Source of the DNA: Acidobacteriota bacterium
Lineage (GTDB): Bacteria > Acidobacteriota > Thermoanaerobaculia > Multivoradales > JBCCEF01
Length of the DNA stretch: 64,000 bases
Assembly: GCA_039030395.1 (NCBI GenBank)
Contig: JBCCEF010000008.1
Span: forward strand, 62,001 to 126,000
Reading direction: 5' to 3'
Part shown: positions 36,345-46,041 of the stretch, piece by piece
How the letters are laid out: each line of letters begins with the position of its first letter
Numbering within the stretch: position 1 is the first letter of the stretch
Notes under the pieces: model-generated
The model's database searches: none
What the model saw: the letters and a program-made list of their open reading frames with translations, nothing else
Told to the model about the DNA's origin: nothing
Program-made: the position numbers and the translations under genes

Positions 36345-38636
36345 TCACGGCTCCTCCACTGTGGACGGCGTTTCCTTCTGGGCTGCCTCCTGCGCGTCCA
36401 CCACGCAGAGGGCCGCCATGTTGACGATGTCGGGCACTTCCAGCCCGCGCTGGAGAACATGCACCGGCTTGCCCAGGCCGAGAAGAATCGGGCCGATGGC
36501 CTCGGCGTTGGCCAGGCGCCACACCAGTTTGTAGGCGGCATTGGCGGACTGGAGTTCCGGAAATACCAGCACATTGGCCGGTTCCCGCAGGCGACTCCAG
36601 GGGTATTCCTGATCGAGGATCGACTTCATCACCGCCGTGTCTGCCTGCATCTCGCCGTCGACCTCGAGGCTCGGGTCCTGCCGACGCACCAGCTCCACTG
36701 CCCGGTGCACCTTGCGCGCCGCCGGATGGCGGTTCGAGCCGAAATCCGAGAAGGAGATCATCGCCACCCGCGGCACCACGCTGAAGCGCCGCGCCGAGGC
36801 CGCCGTCAGCAGCGCAATCTCCGCCAGCTCCTCGGCCGACGGGTCGATGTTGACGGTGGTGTCGGCGAAGAACAGCAGCCGATCTTCGAGCGACAGGATG
36901 TAGGCGCCGGACACCCGCTTCACCCCCGACCGGGTACCGATCACCTGGAGCGCCGGCCGGATGGTCTCTGGATAGTGGTGGGTCAGCCCGGAGATCAGGC
37001 CGTCGGCATCGCCGGACTCCACCATCAGGGTGCCGAAGTAGTTGCGGTCACGGGCCAGCTTGTGAGCATCCCGCGGGGTGACTCCGAAACGGCGCCGCAG
37101 GTGGTGGAGACGCGCCGCGTAGCCCTCCAGCCGGTCCGACGAGTCCGGGTGCACAATGGTGACCCGCCCTTCGTCGAGTCCCAGCTTCGCCAAGCGGTCG
37201 CTGATCTTGTCCCGCCGGGCGAGCAGCACCGGGTGGGCAATACCCTCTTCCACCAGGGTCTTCGAGGCGCGCAGGATCTTGTCGTGCTCGCCCTCCGGGA
37301 AGACAATGCGCCGGGGATCCCGCCGGGCGCGGTCGATCACCGCAAACATCACCTCCCGGCGGCGCGACATCAGCGTCTCCAACCGGCGGCGGTAGGCCTC
37401 GAAATCATCGATCGGACACTGCGCCACACCGGATTCCATCGCCGCCCGGGCGATCGCCGGCGGCACCCGCAGGAGAATCCGTGGATCGAAGGGCTTGGGA
37501 ATCAAATACTCCGGTCCAAAGGTCAGTTCGTCGACGCCGTAGGCCCGCAGCACCGAGTCCGGCACGTCCTCCCGCGCCAGCTCCGCCAGCGCCCTCACCG
37601 CCGCCAGCTTCATGCCGGTGTCGATGTCCGTCGCCCGCACGTCGAGGGCGCCGCGGAAGATGAAGGGGAAGCCCAACACATTGTTCACCTGGTTGGGATA
37701 GTCGCTGCGGCCGGTCGCCATGATGACGTCGTCGCGGGCGGCGCAGGCGTCCTCCCAAGAGATCTCCGGATTGGGATTGGCCAGGGCGAAGACGATCGGC
37801 CGGTCGGCCATCGAGCGCACCATCTCCGGCGACACGATGCCCGCCACGGACAGGCCCACGAACACGTCGGCACCGGCCAGGGCATCGGCCAGGGTGCGGG
37901 CTTCGGTGGCCGCCGCAAACTCCCGCTTTTGATCCGTCATCCCCTCCTCGCGGCCCTCGTGCACCACACCCTTCGAGTCCACCAGCAGAATGTTCTCGCG
38001 CCGGATGCCCAGCTCCAGATAAAGCCACAGACATCCGAAGGCCGCCGCGCCGGCGCCGGAAAACACCAGGCGGATATCTGCGATCTTCTTGTGCACCAGT
38101 TCCAGGGCGTTCAGCAGCGCCGCCGCCGAGATGATCGCCGTGCCGTGTTGGTCGTCGTGGAACACCGGGATGCTCAAGGCCTCCCGCAGGCGCTGCTCGA
38201 TCTCAAAGCACTCCGGCGCCTTGATGTCCTCCAGGTTGATGCCTCCGAAGGTCGGCTCCAGGAGCTCGACGGTGCGGATCAGCTCGTCCGGGTCCTGGGT
38301 GTCCAGTTCGAGATCGAACACGTCAATGTCCGCGAAGCGCTTGAACAGAACCCCCTTGCCCTCCATCACCGGTTTGCCGGCCAGCGCCCCGATGTTGCCC
38401 AGGCCCAAGACGGCCGAACCGTTGCTGATCACCGCCACCAGATTGCCCTTGGCGGTGTACTCGTAGGCCAGCAGGGGATCCTTTTCGATCTCCAGGCAGG
38501 GCTCTGCCACCCCCGGCGAGTAGGCCAAGGAAAGATCCCGCTGGGTGCCCGTGGGCTTGGTCGGCACGACCTTGATCTTGCCCCTGGGCTCGCGGGCGTG
38601 GTACTCCAGTGCGTCTTCCGGTAGCGGTTTCTTCAT
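36345..38636 (-). CDS. maeB: NADP-dependent malic enzyme with phosphotransacetylase-like domain
   Basis: 763 residues, the MaeB size. Residues 1-420 are the malic enzyme: [53 protein letters not shown] and [20 protein letters not shown]. Residues about 430-760 match phosphate acetyltransferase ([40 protein letters not shown]), a domain considered regulatory in MaeB. It converts malate to pyruvate and CO2 with NADPH production. The ATG at 38636 follows AGGA. Confidence 0.95.
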   Translation of the reverse strand: MKKPLPEDALEYHAREPRGKIKVVPTKPTGTQRDLSLAYSPGVAEPCLEIEKDPLLAYEYTAKGNLVAVISNGSAVLGLGNIGALAGKPVMEGKGVLFKRFADIDVFDLELDTQDPDELIRTVELLEPTFGGINLEDIKAPECFEIEQRLREALSIPVFHDDQHGTAIISAAALLNALELVHKKIADIRLVFSGAGAAAFGCLWLYLELGIRRENILLVDSKGVVHEGREEGMTDQKREFAAATEARTLADALAGADVFVGLSVAGIVSPEMVRSMADRPIVFALANPNPEISWEDACAARDDVIMATGRSDYPNQVNNVLGFPFIFRGALDVRATDIDTGMKLAAVRALAELAREDVPDSVLRAYGVDELTFGPEYLIPKPFDPRILLRVPPAIARAAMESGVAQCPIDDFEAYRRRLETLMSRRREVMFAVIDRARRDPRRIVFPEGEHDKILRASKTLVEEGIAHPVLLARRDKISDRLAKLGLDEGRVTIVHPDSSDRLEGYAARLHHLRRRFGVTPRDAHKLARDRNYFGTLMVESGDADGLISGLTHHYPETIRPALQVIGTRSGVKRVSGAYILSLEDRLLFFADTTVNIDPSAEELAEIALLTAASARRFSVVPRVAMISFSDFGSNRHPAARKVHRAVELVRRQDPSLEVDGEMQADTAVMKSILDQEYPWSRLREPANVLVFPELQSANAAYKLVWRLANAEAIGPILLGLGKPVHVLQRGLEVPDIVNMAALCVVDAQEAAQKETPSTVEEP

Positions 38637-38712
38637 CGTTCCTCGCGATCACCAGCCGGCTGCTGGAAAGGGCTGCGCCCATCAGTTCAGCAGCGCTGCT
38701 GGCTATATTCTC

Positions 38713-38813
38713 GAGGGGTCTCGGCGCCCCCTCGCCCGAAAAAGCACGGCTTTTCCGGCCTCACCCGGCCCCGGCGGCTCTGCCGCCGCCTCGCCCTCCG
38801 GGCTCGGTCGCAG
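38713..38813 (+). repeat. Intergenic multi-hairpin repeat, copy B
   Basis: Order: GGCGCCCCCTCGCC, hairpin (GAAAAAGC-ACG-GCTTTTC), CTCACCC, hairpin (CGGCGGC-TCT-GCCGCCG), CCTCGCCCTCCGGGCTCGG then TCGCAG. It lies between the divergent maeB and DUF3891 genes. Confidence 0.7.
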
Positions 38814-39005
38814 AGAGGAGGACCTTCGGGGATCTCATCACCATCCTAGGCCTGGTCAAGGGGGTGAGTTACGCTTCGAATGTTACCGCCTCCCGACGGG
38901 TATTTTGGTCCTTCGGCTGCCGAGACCCCCCGTTCCCCTGGTACTGTAGAGATCTCGATTTCGGCGGCACCCGAGGCCGCAACCGCCGCCGTGAATCGCC
39001 GTCTC

Positions 39006-39770
39006 ATGATCATCGCCATCGAGCATCGCGACTTCCTCGTCTTCACGCAAACCGATCACGCCCGGTTCGCCGGTGAGTTGCTCTCCCTGTGGCGGGACGG
39101 CGATCTGGCGGACCACCCACGGCGCTCGGACCTGCTGTTCGCTGCCCGTGAACACGACAACGGCTGGCGCGAAGCGGACGCCGCTCCGAGCTGCGAGGCG
39201 GAGAGCGGCAAGCCCTACGACTTTATTTCCCTGCCGGACGGCGAACGGCGCGACACCTGGCGCCGGGGCACCGCGCGTTTCGCCGACAAGCGGCCCTACG
39301 CCGCCCTTCTCATCACCCTACACGGCCTCAACGTCACCGCCCATCGGGCGGCGGCCGCCGAAGAAGATCGAGACGAATGGACGGAACTGGTCACCGAGCT
39401 CACCGAGCGGCGGAATGAACTCCTCGAATCGGCCGGCTGCGATCTCGCGACGGCCGAGGCGGACTATCGCCTGATCGACCTGACGGATCTGATCTCGCTG
39501 ACGGTCTGCAACCACTGGGCCGATCCCTTCGAGCGGCACGGCCTCAAGGGCCGGTTCGATCCGGAGATCCACGCCCTATACCTGGCCCCCTTTCCCCTCG
39601 CCGGCAGCACCACCTTCGACATTCCGGTGCGGCGCATTCCGCGGCGGCAGTACGAGGGCGATGCGGATCTCGGCGGCGAGATCGCGGCGGCCCGCTGGGA
39701 GGAGCTCAGAGTGCGGGTGGCTCCCTGGGCCGGCGTCGAGATGCTCGAAGGAGCGGCGACTGAGCCGTGA
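39006..39770 (+). CDS. DUF3891 family protein
   Basis: 254 residues. The start MIIAIEHRDFLVFTQTDHAR and the following LLFAAREHDNGWREAD match the DUF3891 family, whose His/Asp positions (TDHA, EHDNGW, HWADPFERHG) suggest a metal site, possibly HD-like. Function is unknown. The ATG at 39006 gives the usual family length; the frame is open further upstream but has no ribosome site and overlaps only spacer DNA. Repeat copy B lies upstream and copy D downstream. Confidence 0.78.
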   Translation: MIIAIEHRDFLVFTQTDHARFAGELLSLWRDGDLADHPRRSDLLFAAREHDNGWREADAAPSCEAESGKPYDFISLPDGERRDTWRRGTARFADKRPYAALLITLHGLNVTAHRAAAAEEDRDEWTELVTELTERRNELLESAGCDLATAEADYRLIDLTDLISLTVCNHWADPFERHGLKGRFDPEIHALYLAPFPLAGSTTFDIPVRRIPRRQYEGDADLGGEIAAARWEELRVRVAPWAGVEMLEGAATEP

Positions 39771-39777
39771 TCCTCAC

Positions 39778-39879
39778 GGGGTTGTTCCAACCCCCTCAAA
39801 GCAAAAAAGCGCGATTTCTTGCTTCACACCCCCGAGTCGGGCCTGAAGACCCGGCTCGCCCTATTGGGCTCGCGCGGTC
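39778..39879 (+). repeat. Intergenic multi-hairpin repeat, copy D
   Basis: Order: GGGGTTG-TTC-CAACCCC hairpin with CCCTC, a hairpin with AAGCAA / TTGCTT arms, CACCCCC, hairpin GAGTCGGG / CCCGGCTC, then CTCGCCCTATTGGGCTCG and CGGTC. Starts 8 bp after the DUF3891 stop. Confidence 0.62.
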
Positions 39880-39963
39880 TCCAACCAGTCGACTTCGGGT
39901 AGAGACTCGGCAGACGCTGGAACCGACTCCCGGAGCAGGGAAACCCATGGTAGTGTCCGGCCC

Positions 39964-40518
39964 ATGCAGGCTGGCTCCATGGTCCCTCCAGAGGGTGCTC
40001 CCGAGTTAGTCCGCTTTCTAATGCCGTCGCCGATCGGGAAGATCGGCATGGACTTGCGTCAGGGAGTGGTGACCCGGGTACTGATTGCTCCTTCCAGAAA
40101 GGAAGCGAAGGACTTTGTGTCCTTCTCCGACCTTCCGGACACCGAATATTTCGAAGAGCTGTTCGGCGTGCTGTCCGAATATTTCGCCGGCGCGCGCTTT
40201 CGCCTGGGCCTCAGGTGGGACTTCGGGCCGTCGGAACTCACCGGTTTCGCCCGCCGCGTCCTGCGCGAGACCTCCAAGATTCCCTTCGGCCGCACCCGCA
40301 CCTATCGCGACATCGCCAAGGGCGCCGGCAAACCGGATGCCTACCGGCTGGTCCTCGCCACTCTGATCGAGAATCCCATCCCGATCGTCGTGCCCTGCCA
40401 CCGGGTGGTGACCAACAAATCGGGCATCGGCAGCTACATCGGCGGCAAGGACCGCAAGAAGTGGCTCCTCGAGATGGAAAAAGAAGCCCTCAAGCAGCGC
40501 GAGAAGGCCAACGCCTGA
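39964..40518 (+). CDS. ogt: Methylated-DNA-protein-cysteine methyltransferase
   Basis: 184 residues. The active-site motif is IPIVVPCHRVV, with the alkyl-acceptor Cys. The DNA-binding helix region FGRTRTYRDIAKGAGKPDAY matches PfG.t.tYg.iA..iGkp.a. SGIGSYIGGKDRKKWLLEMEK completes the domain. It removes O6-alkyl groups from guanine in a suicide reaction. The N-terminal 100 residues are the variable half. ATG at 39964; ATG at 39979 is an alternative. Confidence 0.92.
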   Translation: MQAGSMVPPEGAPELVRFLMPSPIGKIGMDLRQGVVTRVLIAPSRKEAKDFVSFSDLPDTEYFEELFGVLSEYFAGARFRLGLRWDFGPSELTGFARRVLRETSKIPFGRTRTYRDIAKGAGKPDAYRLVLATLIENPIPIVVPCHRVVTNKSGIGSYIGGKDRKKWLLEMEKEALKQREKANA

Positions 40519-40530
40519 GCGTCGCTCCGC

Positions 40531-41679
40531 CTACTCCTCCTTGAGCAGCACCACATCGACTTCGGTCTCGTCGCCGGCGCCGACCTCCACCTCGACCACG
40601 CGATCCGCATAGCCCGGCCGCACGATGGTCAACCGATGGCGACCGGCATCGACGATCAGGCTGTCGCCGATGTCCTTGCCGGAGCCCACGAACTCACCGT
40701 TCAGGTAGACCGCCGCGTCCGCTGGTTCGATCTCCATGCGGATGGTCGCCGGTTCCGCTCGGGCATCGACGCTGCCCTCGGGCCGTAGCCGCTCGCCGCG
40801 CCCTTCCGGTGCTTCGTAGGCCGGCCGCTCGCCGGCCGGACGGTCGCCGCGGGCGCGCCGCTCGGCCCGCACCCGGCGCCGCCAGTCCGCCTCGGCAGCC
40901 TGTTTCTCACCGGCCTCGCGCAAGCGGGCATCGCGTACCGCGGTCGATTTCGAAGGCAGGTCCTCCGGCCGCACGGACTCGCCGCGCTCCAGGCGATCCT
41001 CCACGTCGATCACCACACCCGGGTAGATGGTGTACTGGCGCGCCAGCGTTTTGTAACCATCGAGGTAGAACACCACGTCGTAGGTGCCCTTCTCTAACCA
41101 CAGGTAGCGCGGGAAGCCATCGAAGTCGTCCACCGTGCCGATCTGCTGTCCGTTGACGAAGACCTGTGTACGACCAGGGGCGACATCCGTATCGAGGGCG
41201 CCCATCTGGTCGCCGACGGGCCCCGGATAGACCGAAACCGCCGCCGGCAGGTGCGAGTAGCGCCATGGATACCAGCTCGAATAGCCGAACCACCAACCGT
41301 GGCGGTAGGGGCTCCAGTAGTAGCGCGGGTAGTAATAGCCGCCGTAGTAGTAGTGATCGTGACCACGGTAGTAATGGGGTCGGCGATTGCTCGGCCGGCG
41401 CCGGTCGATGTTCGGGCCGCGGCTGCCGCCGGAGGGGCGGGTACTGCGCGCTCGGGGAACCGAAATCGGCCCGGACGAGGCCGACGATCCACCGGAGCTG
41501 CCCCCGGAACTGCCGGAGACCGAGCCACCGCCGGACGACCCGCCGGGTCGCGTGCGACCGGCCTGGGCGTCGGCGGGCAGCGCCGAGGCGAGGGTGAGTA
41601 GGAGGCCGAAGCCACCGGCCAGCAGGCCGAAGGCCCATCCAGGAAGCCTTTTCTGGGGGTGTTGCATCTGGCCGCTCAT
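40531..41679 (-). CDS. Secreted protein with two PEGA domains
   Basis: 382 residues. A signal peptide or anchor (about 13-36, ending ADAQA) is followed by a Gly/Ser-rich stretch and a Tyr/Trp-rich region (HYYRGHDHYYYGGYYYPRYY). Two PEGA-like beta domains follow: GRTQVFVNGQQIGTVDD (about 180-245) and PADAAVYLNGEFVGSGKD (about 310-375). Between them lies a charged Arg/Glu-rich helix. PEGA proteins are thought to bind surface carbohydrate. The ATG at 41679 has AGGAGG 7 nt upstream and overlaps the GT2 gene (ATGA). Confidence 0.83.
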   Translation of the reverse strand: MSGQMQHPQKRLPGWAFGLLAGGFGLLLTLASALPADAQAGRTRPGGSSGGGSVSGSSGGSSGGSSASSGPISVPRARSTRPSGGSRGPNIDRRRPSNRRPHYYRGHDHYYYGGYYYPRYYWSPYRHGWWFGYSSWYPWRYSHLPAAVSVYPGPVGDQMGALDTDVAPGRTQVFVNGQQIGTVDDFDGFPRYLWLEKGTYDVVFYLDGYKTLARQYTIYPGVVIDVEDRLERGESVRPEDLPSKSTAVRDARLREAGEKQAAEADWRRRVRAERRARGDRPAGERPAYEAPEGRGERLRPEGSVDARAEPATIRMEIEPADAAVYLNGEFVGSGKDIGDSLIVDAGRHRLTIVRPGYADRVVEVEVGAGDETEVDVVLLKEE

Positions 41680-42614
41680 GTGAGTTCCTCCTCGTTCGCG
41701 GTCTGAAGGTCCTGCCAGGCTCGGTGCAGTCCCCGGATGTAGTGGAACCGCAGGGTCGATTCCCAGAGCCCGGGTAGTTTCACCGGTAGATTCTGCAAGG
41801 CGCGGGCCAGAAGCTCCCGGCGGCGCTGCGGTCCCGGTGCCGGCAGCGGCGGTGGACCCTCCGGCCCGACCCCCAGAAATGCGCCCAATTCCGGATGCAG
41901 CCGATGGAACACCACCGCCGAATAACCGGACTTCTCCTGGCGCGCCGCGAACCGCTCCAGATCCGTCGGATGATCGTGCGCCACCACCGCTTCGGGCGCA
42001 TACACCAACCGCATGCCGTGGCGTTCGGAAAGCCGGTAGCTGGTCTCGATATCTTCCCATGCCGCATAGGGAAAAGAGAGATCGAAGGGTTCCGCCAACA
42101 GCAGCTCGCGGGCGAGCGACAGATTGGAGGTGTAAAAGAAATTGAACGGCACCTGCTCCGGGTCGTCGATCAGTCGATAGCCGAACTGCAGGCCCCAATC
42201 GTTGATGTAGCGCAGAAATGGATTGAGCTTCATCCGCGGATGCCAGCCGGTATAGCCGATCACCGCCAACTCCGGCCCATCGCCGCGCCGGCGGTGGGCC
42301 GCCCGGTGGGCGGCCAGCCATCCCGCCTGCGGGACGGTATCGTCCCCCAAAAAGGCCACTCGCCGTCCCGCCGCTGCCGACACGCCCGCATTGCGCGCCG
42401 CCGCCGGCCCGGCATTGTCCTGGTGAATCAACCGCGCCGATACGGAGAATTCCCGGTCGCGCAAAAAGGCCGGCGTATCGTCCGTCGAGCCGTCGTCCAC
42501 CACCACCAGCTCGAAGGGCGCGTCAAACTTCTGTGCCTCAACCGCCGTAAGCACTTCAGGCAGCGTATCCATGCGATTGAAGGTGGGAATCACCACCGAG
42601 AAATCGAAGCTCAT
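41676..42614 (-). CDS. Glycosyltransferase family 2 protein
   Basis: 312 residues. GT-A fold: VVIPTFNRMDTLPEVLTAVE, ELVVVDDGSTDDTPAFL, AGPAAARNAGVSAA, VAFLGDDTVPQAGWL (DxD-like GDD), and FPYAAWEDIETSYRLSERHG (ED motif). It transfers a sugar from a nucleotide donor to an unknown acceptor. The ATG at 42614 lacks a clear SD. It overlaps the PEGA gene, so the two are likely co-transcribed. Confidence 0.9.
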   Translation of the reverse strand: MSFDFSVVIPTFNRMDTLPEVLTAVEAQKFDAPFELVVVDDGSTDDTPAFLRDREFSVSARLIHQDNAGPAAARNAGVSAAAGRRVAFLGDDTVPQAGWLAAHRAAHRRRGDGPELAVIGYTGWHPRMKLNPFLRYINDWGLQFGYRLIDDPEQVPFNFFYTSNLSLARELLLAEPFDLSFPYAAWEDIETSYRLSERHGMRLVYAPEAVVAHDHPTDLERFAARQEKSGYSAVVFHRLHPELGAFLGVGPEGPPPLPAPGPQRRRELLARALQNLPVKLPGLWESTLRFHYIRGLHRAWQDLQTANEEELT

Positions 42615-42684
42615 CGAGGGAGAGTAGCAGGGTCCAGATGAGCGCCTCGAGACTCTCATCAGGACCCTGCTAGAGCCTCTTCAG

Positions 42685-42780
42685 GAGGGCTGGGCGCCCC
42701 CTCGCCGCGCCGTGCGGCTCACCCCCGTCCTCGGCGAGCCAGAGGGCTCGCCGCCTCGCCCTCTCGGGCTCGGTCGCAGG
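42685..42780 (+). repeat. Intergenic multi-hairpin repeat, copy C
   Basis: Order: GAGGGCTGGGCGCCCCCTC, hairpin (GCCGC-GCCGT-GCGGC), CTCACCCCC, hairpin (CGGCGAGCC-AGA-GGCTCGCCG), CCTCGCCCTCTCGGGCTCGG then TCGCAGG. It lies between the divergent GT2 and ECF sigma genes. Confidence 0.72.
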
Positions 42781-42888
42781 CTGCTGACCTTGTCAGCAAC
42801 CCGCTCTCTTCTCCCCCTCAGCATGGTTTCGGGGTGAATCAGGGAATAGACTGCCGGCAAAAGCGTATCGTTGGGAGTGAACATCGAA

Positions 42889-43518
42889 ATGAGTCTTCAG
42901 CATCCAGCGGGATCCTCCGCGTTGCCCCCGGCCATGGCCGGTGCGGCGGACGAATCGCCACGCGAGCGTGTAGCGCGCGCCCGAGCCGGCGACGAAGCCG
43001 CGCGCGAGGAACTCGCCCACTGGTGCCGACGGACGGCTTATCTCCTCGCCCTGCAGTTGCTGCGGAACCCCGACGACGCCCTCGACGTGGCCCAGGACGC
43101 GGTTTTGCGCTTCTTCACCCACCTCCACCGGTTCGACACCGACCGGGCGGTCAAGCCGTGGCTCTTTGCCATCGTGCGCAACCGGGTGCGGGACATGAAG
43201 CGCTGGAGCCGAGTGCGCCACCACGAGCCCATGGAAGGACTGAGTGGAGAAGACCGCCCGGACATCATCGACCGCCGGCCGGGGCCCGAAACCTCGGCCC
43301 AACGGCGCGAGCTACAGGCCAAACTGTGGCACGCCATCGAGGGACTACCCCCGGCGCAGCGCGAGATCCTGGTCCTCCGGGACTACCAGGACTTGACCTA
43401 CGCCGAGATCGCCAAGGCGCTCGCCATCCCTCAGGGCACCGTCATGTCGCGGTTGCACCGGGCTCGGCAGGCGCTGCGCCGCATCCTCGAAGCATCCGGA
43501 GCGTTCGGAGACCTGTAA
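42889..43518 (+). CDS. ECF-type RNA polymerase sigma factor
   Basis: 209 residues. Region 2 is visible at about 40-110 (YLLALQLLRNPDDALDVAQD, AVLRFFTHLHRFDTDRAVKP, WLFAIVRNRVRDMKR) and region 4 at about 145-200 (AIEGLPPAQREILVLRDYQD, LTYAEIAKALAIPQGTVMSR, LHRARQALR). The ATG at 42889 follows GGGAG; GTG at 42877 or TTG at 42871 are possible. Its stop overlaps the anti-sigma ATG, a typical pair. Confidence 0.92.
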   Translation: MSLQHPAGSSALPPAMAGAADESPRERVARARAGDEAAREELAHWCRRTAYLLALQLLRNPDDALDVAQDAVLRFFTHLHRFDTDRAVKPWLFAIVRNRVRDMKRWSRVRHHEPMEGLSGEDRPDIIDRRPGPETSAQRRELQAKLWHAIEGLPPAQREILVLRDYQDLTYAEIAKALAIPQGTVMSRLHRARQALRRILEASGAFGDL

Positions 43519-43982
43519 TGCCGAACCGTACCCCGTACAACCGCGCCCCCTGTGGCCGGTCTTTCGCCGAAGAGCAACTCTCCGGCTTCATCGACAAAGC
43601 CCTCTCCCAGGCCGACGCCCAGCGGGTGCGCCTACACCTCGAAGATTGCGCAGACTGCCGTCAAGACGTCGAAACCCTCCGCGCCCTGCGCAACGCCGCG
43701 GCCAGCACCGAATTCGTCCTGCCGCGGGACGAGCAATGGAACGAGCTGCCCAAGACCCGTCCGAGCCGCTGGTTGCGCACCGGCGGCTGGACCAGCCTGA
43801 TTCTCTGGTTCTTGGCGTTGACCTCGTTTCTCACCTGGCAGCTCGCCACCGGGCCGGAGACCCTGCTCGAAAAGCTCCTCGTCTTCGGCGCCGTGCTGGG
43901 CGTGATTCTTCTCTTCCTGTCGGTCTTGCTCGACCGCCTCCGCCACCTGCCGGGGGATCGCTATCGGAGGGTTCACAAATGA
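43518..43982 (+). CDS. Zinc-finger anti-sigma factor, membrane-bound
   Basis: 154 residues. The motif RLHLEDCADCRQDVETL gives the HX3CX2C zinc-binding anti-sigma domain (zf-HC2) at about 35-55. Two helices follow (about 90-108 and 117-138). It should hold the upstream sigma factor inactive at the membrane. The ATG at 43518 overlaps the sigma stop (TAATG). What releases it is not shown. Confidence 0.88.
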   Translation: MPNRTPYNRAPCGRSFAEEQLSGFIDKALSQADAQRVRLHLEDCADCRQDVETLRALRNAAASTEFVLPRDEQWNELPKTRPSRWLRTGGWTSLILWFLALTSFLTWQLATGPETLLEKLLVFGAVLGVILLFLSVLLDRLRHLPGDRYRRVHK

Positions 43983-44293
43983 TCGTCGTCACCTCGGACG
44001 ATATCGCCCATCACGACATCGAACGCACCCTCGGCCTGGTGCGCGGCAACGCCATCCGCGCCCGCCACATCGGTACCGACATCATGGCCGGCCTGCGCGG
44101 CCTGATCGGCGGCGAGGTCCCCGAATACACCAAACTCTTCGCCGAAGCCCGCGAACAGGCCCTCGACCGGATGGTCGAAGAAGCCGAAACCCTGGGCGCC
44201 AACGCCATCATCAGCGTCCGCTTCTCCACCTCCATGGTGATGTCCGGCGCGGCGGAGTTGATGTGCTACGGAACGGCGGTGGTGGTGGGGTAG
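43979..44293 (+). CDS. YbjQ/UPF0145 family protein
   Basis: 104 residues. The sequence IRARHIGTDIMAGLRGLIGG with EYTKLFAEAREQALDRMVEE and GANAIISVRF is the YbjQ family pattern of a small pentameric, proposed heavy-metal-binding protein. It overlaps the anti-sigma stop by 4 bp (ATGA), so it is the third gene of the sigma unit. Confidence 0.9.
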   Translation: MIVVTSDDIAHHDIERTLGLVRGNAIRARHIGTDIMAGLRGLIGGEVPEYTKLFAEAREQALDRMVEEAETLGANAIISVRFSTSMVMSGAAELMCYGTAVVVG

Positions 44294-44309
44294 GGAGTCG
44301 AAAGAAGAA

Positions 44310-44705
44310 TCAGGGCGCTTCGAATAGCGGCGACTTCCGAAGGTCCATGTCAAACGAGAGGGTCGTGTCGCAGCCGGCTCGGCGATTCCGCTCGCCGATC
44401 AAGTAGTCCGCGAAGTCTCCACCTCCCGACCGAAAGTGACCGAGTGCGGCACGCACGGAGTCGCGATCGTCGACTTCGAATTGACGGGCATCGATGACCT
44501 GTTCCAGAGCGGCCGCGATCTCCTGCCGCGAGTACTCGTAGACGCTGTCCAGCACCCAGACCGTCTCGCACAGAACGAAGCTGTCGATCCGCAGGAAGTC
44601 GCCTGCCTCTGAAGCCACTCGGATCCTGCGATCGACCCGCTCGACTTGAGCGGCATCATCCAACGTCAGGTATCGGACGAGAACGTTGGTATCGATGCCG
44701 ATCAC
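44310..44705 (-). CDS. PIN-domain ribonuclease toxin (VapC-like)
   Basis: 131 residues. PIN fold with DTNVLVRYLT (first Asp), a central Glu in LCETVWVLDS, and an acidic DFADYLIGERNRRAGC. The start is GTG at 44705, overlapping the antitoxin stop (GTGA). Such toxins cleave RNA, typically tRNA or rRNA. Partner upstream on the same strand. Confidence 0.9.
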   Translation of the reverse strand: MIGIDTNVLVRYLTLDDAAQVERVDRRIRVASEAGDFLRIDSFVLCETVWVLDSVYEYSRQEIAAALEQVIDARQFEVDDRDSVRAALGHFRSGGGDFADYLIGERNRRAGCDTTLSFDMDLRKSPLFEAP

Positions 44706-44971
44706 GTTTTGGACTTCGAGCCGCGCAGGTACTTCTCAACCACGTGCCGCTCGATTCCCCGGTTCAGCTCCTCCACGGAGACCGGCGGCGGGCCCTCCCG
44801 AGCCAACAAGCCCCGCACATCTCGGATGTCGCCACCGGCCAGCTCCACAGTCACCCTGCCGGAGGCATCCAGCGCAAAATCTAGCCGGTCTCCGGTCTTC
44901 CAGCTCATCCGCTCCCTTAAGTCCTTCGGAAGGGTGACCTGGCCTTTGCTGGTGATCGTCGCTCTCGTCAT
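44702..44971 (-). CDS. AbrB/MazE-type antitoxin
   Basis: 89 residues. The start MTRATITSKGQVTLPKDLRE is the swapped-hairpin SpoVT/AbrB DNA-binding fold, with GDRLDFALDASGRVTVEL. The C-terminal half should wrap the PIN toxin. ATG at 44971 with GGAG upstream. Likely autoregulates the pair. Confidence 0.9.
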   Translation of the reverse strand: MTRATITSKGQVTLPKDLRERMSWKTGDRLDFALDASGRVTVELAGGDIRDVRGLLAREGPPPVSVEELNRGIERHVVEKYLRGSKSKT

Positions 44972-45104
44972 GATTCTCCGATTCCTTACCAATTGAAAGA
45001 CGAGCACTCCGACGCGTCAATTTCGCGCGCCTAGGCCATCACGACCATCGAACCACCGAAAGCGCCGGTTGACAGAGACTTCGTTCCTGAGGGAGAAACA
45101 CATC

Positions 45105-45656
45105 ATGACTCTCGAACTGTCCTCTTCCATCAACCTTCTACGCCGCACTCCCCCGGTGCTCGATGCGCTACTCCGCGACACCGACCCCGCAGTGCACCGG
45201 ACCGATGAAGGCCCAGACACCTGGAGTCCCATCGTCGTCGTCGGTCATCTGATCCACGGCGAGGAGACCGACTGGATTCCCCGCGCTCGCCTCATCCTCG
45301 AAGCCGCCGAGAAGGCCGCTCCACCCCCGCGCTTCGAGCCCTATGACCGTTTCGCCCAGTTCGAGCGCTTCGGCGACTGGTCCCTCGACCGGCTGCTCGA
45401 CCGCTTCGCCGAGCTGCGGCGCGACAACCTGGCGACCCTCGCAGGATGGAGTCTTACGGAATCCCACTTCGCCCTGCCCGGTGAGCACCCGGAGCTGGGC
45501 CCCGTCACCCTCGGCAATCTGCTGGCCGCCTGGGTGGTGCACGATCTCGGGCACATCGTCCAGATCTCGCGGGTGATGGCGAAGACCTACACGGGCGAGG
45601 TGGGTCCGTGGCCGGAATATCTGACCGTGTTGGGGGTAATAGGGAGAGAGTTCTGA
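45105..45656 (+). CDS. DinB family protein
   Basis: 183 residues, four-helix bundle. The metal-site His residues appear in VVVGHLIHGEETDW and AAWVVHDLGHIVQISRVM. Family members are metal-dependent enzymes, often thiol transferases; the substrate cannot be read. The ATG at 45105 has GGGAG 9 nt upstream and is preferred to a TTG at 45069. Confidence 0.86.
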   Translation: MTLELSSSINLLRRTPPVLDALLRDTDPAVHRTDEGPDTWSPIVVVGHLIHGEETDWIPRARLILEAAEKAAPPPRFEPYDRFAQFERFGDWSLDRLLDRFAELRRDNLATLAGWSLTESHFALPGEHPELGPVTLGNLLAAWVVHDLGHIVQISRVMAKTYTGEVGPWPEYLTVLGVIGREF

Positions 45657-45801
45657 TCCGATCTCGGCGTTGGTGACGCGTACCGGTGCGTCAGTGAGAC
45701 CAACTCAGCCGACCGGTTCGTCCGGCGGGCACCTCCGTTCCAGGACGGTGGACCGGTGCGATGAGCCGAAGCGGCGACATCAGCCCGAAAAGGAGAAGAA
45801 C

Positions 45802-45960
45802 ATGCGCCGAAACACCTTCTACGCCCTGGCCTGCGCCGCGGTGACCGTGCTCATCCTGACCGCTGGACCAGCGGAAGCGGGGACTTGCTACTCGAATTGC
45901 GAAATCGCCTACTTCGACCGTCTGTTCTGTGACAGTCTTGACCTGACACTCGGTCGCTGA
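45802..45960 (+). CDS. Small secreted peptide
   Basis: 52 residues, no recognised family. A strong AAGGAG site lies 7 nt before the ATG. Residues 1-26 are a signal peptide (ALACAAVTVLILTAGPAEA); the predicted mature part is about 26 residues with three Cys (GTCYSNC, RLFCDSL). It faces the low-GC secreted-protein genes. Too short for a standard gene call, but the ribosome site and signal are good. Confidence 0.6.
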   Translation: MRRNTFYALACAAVTVLILTAGPAEAGTCYSNCEIAYFDRLFCDSLDLTLGR

Positions 45961-46041
45961 GACGCAGTCGACGGCCAGGCCCTTCCTGCTAGGTTCACAG
46001 ATATCGAGGTCATCACAGTCTCAAAAGACCATCTCACTTCG

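Noticed and set aside
36213-38624. 803-codon open frame on plus strand
   Set aside because: Exactly antisense to maeB; composition is that of a shadow frame.
45674-45693. TGACGC / GCGTCA inverted repeat after the DinB gene
   Set aside because: Only 6-bp arms with no context; could be chance.
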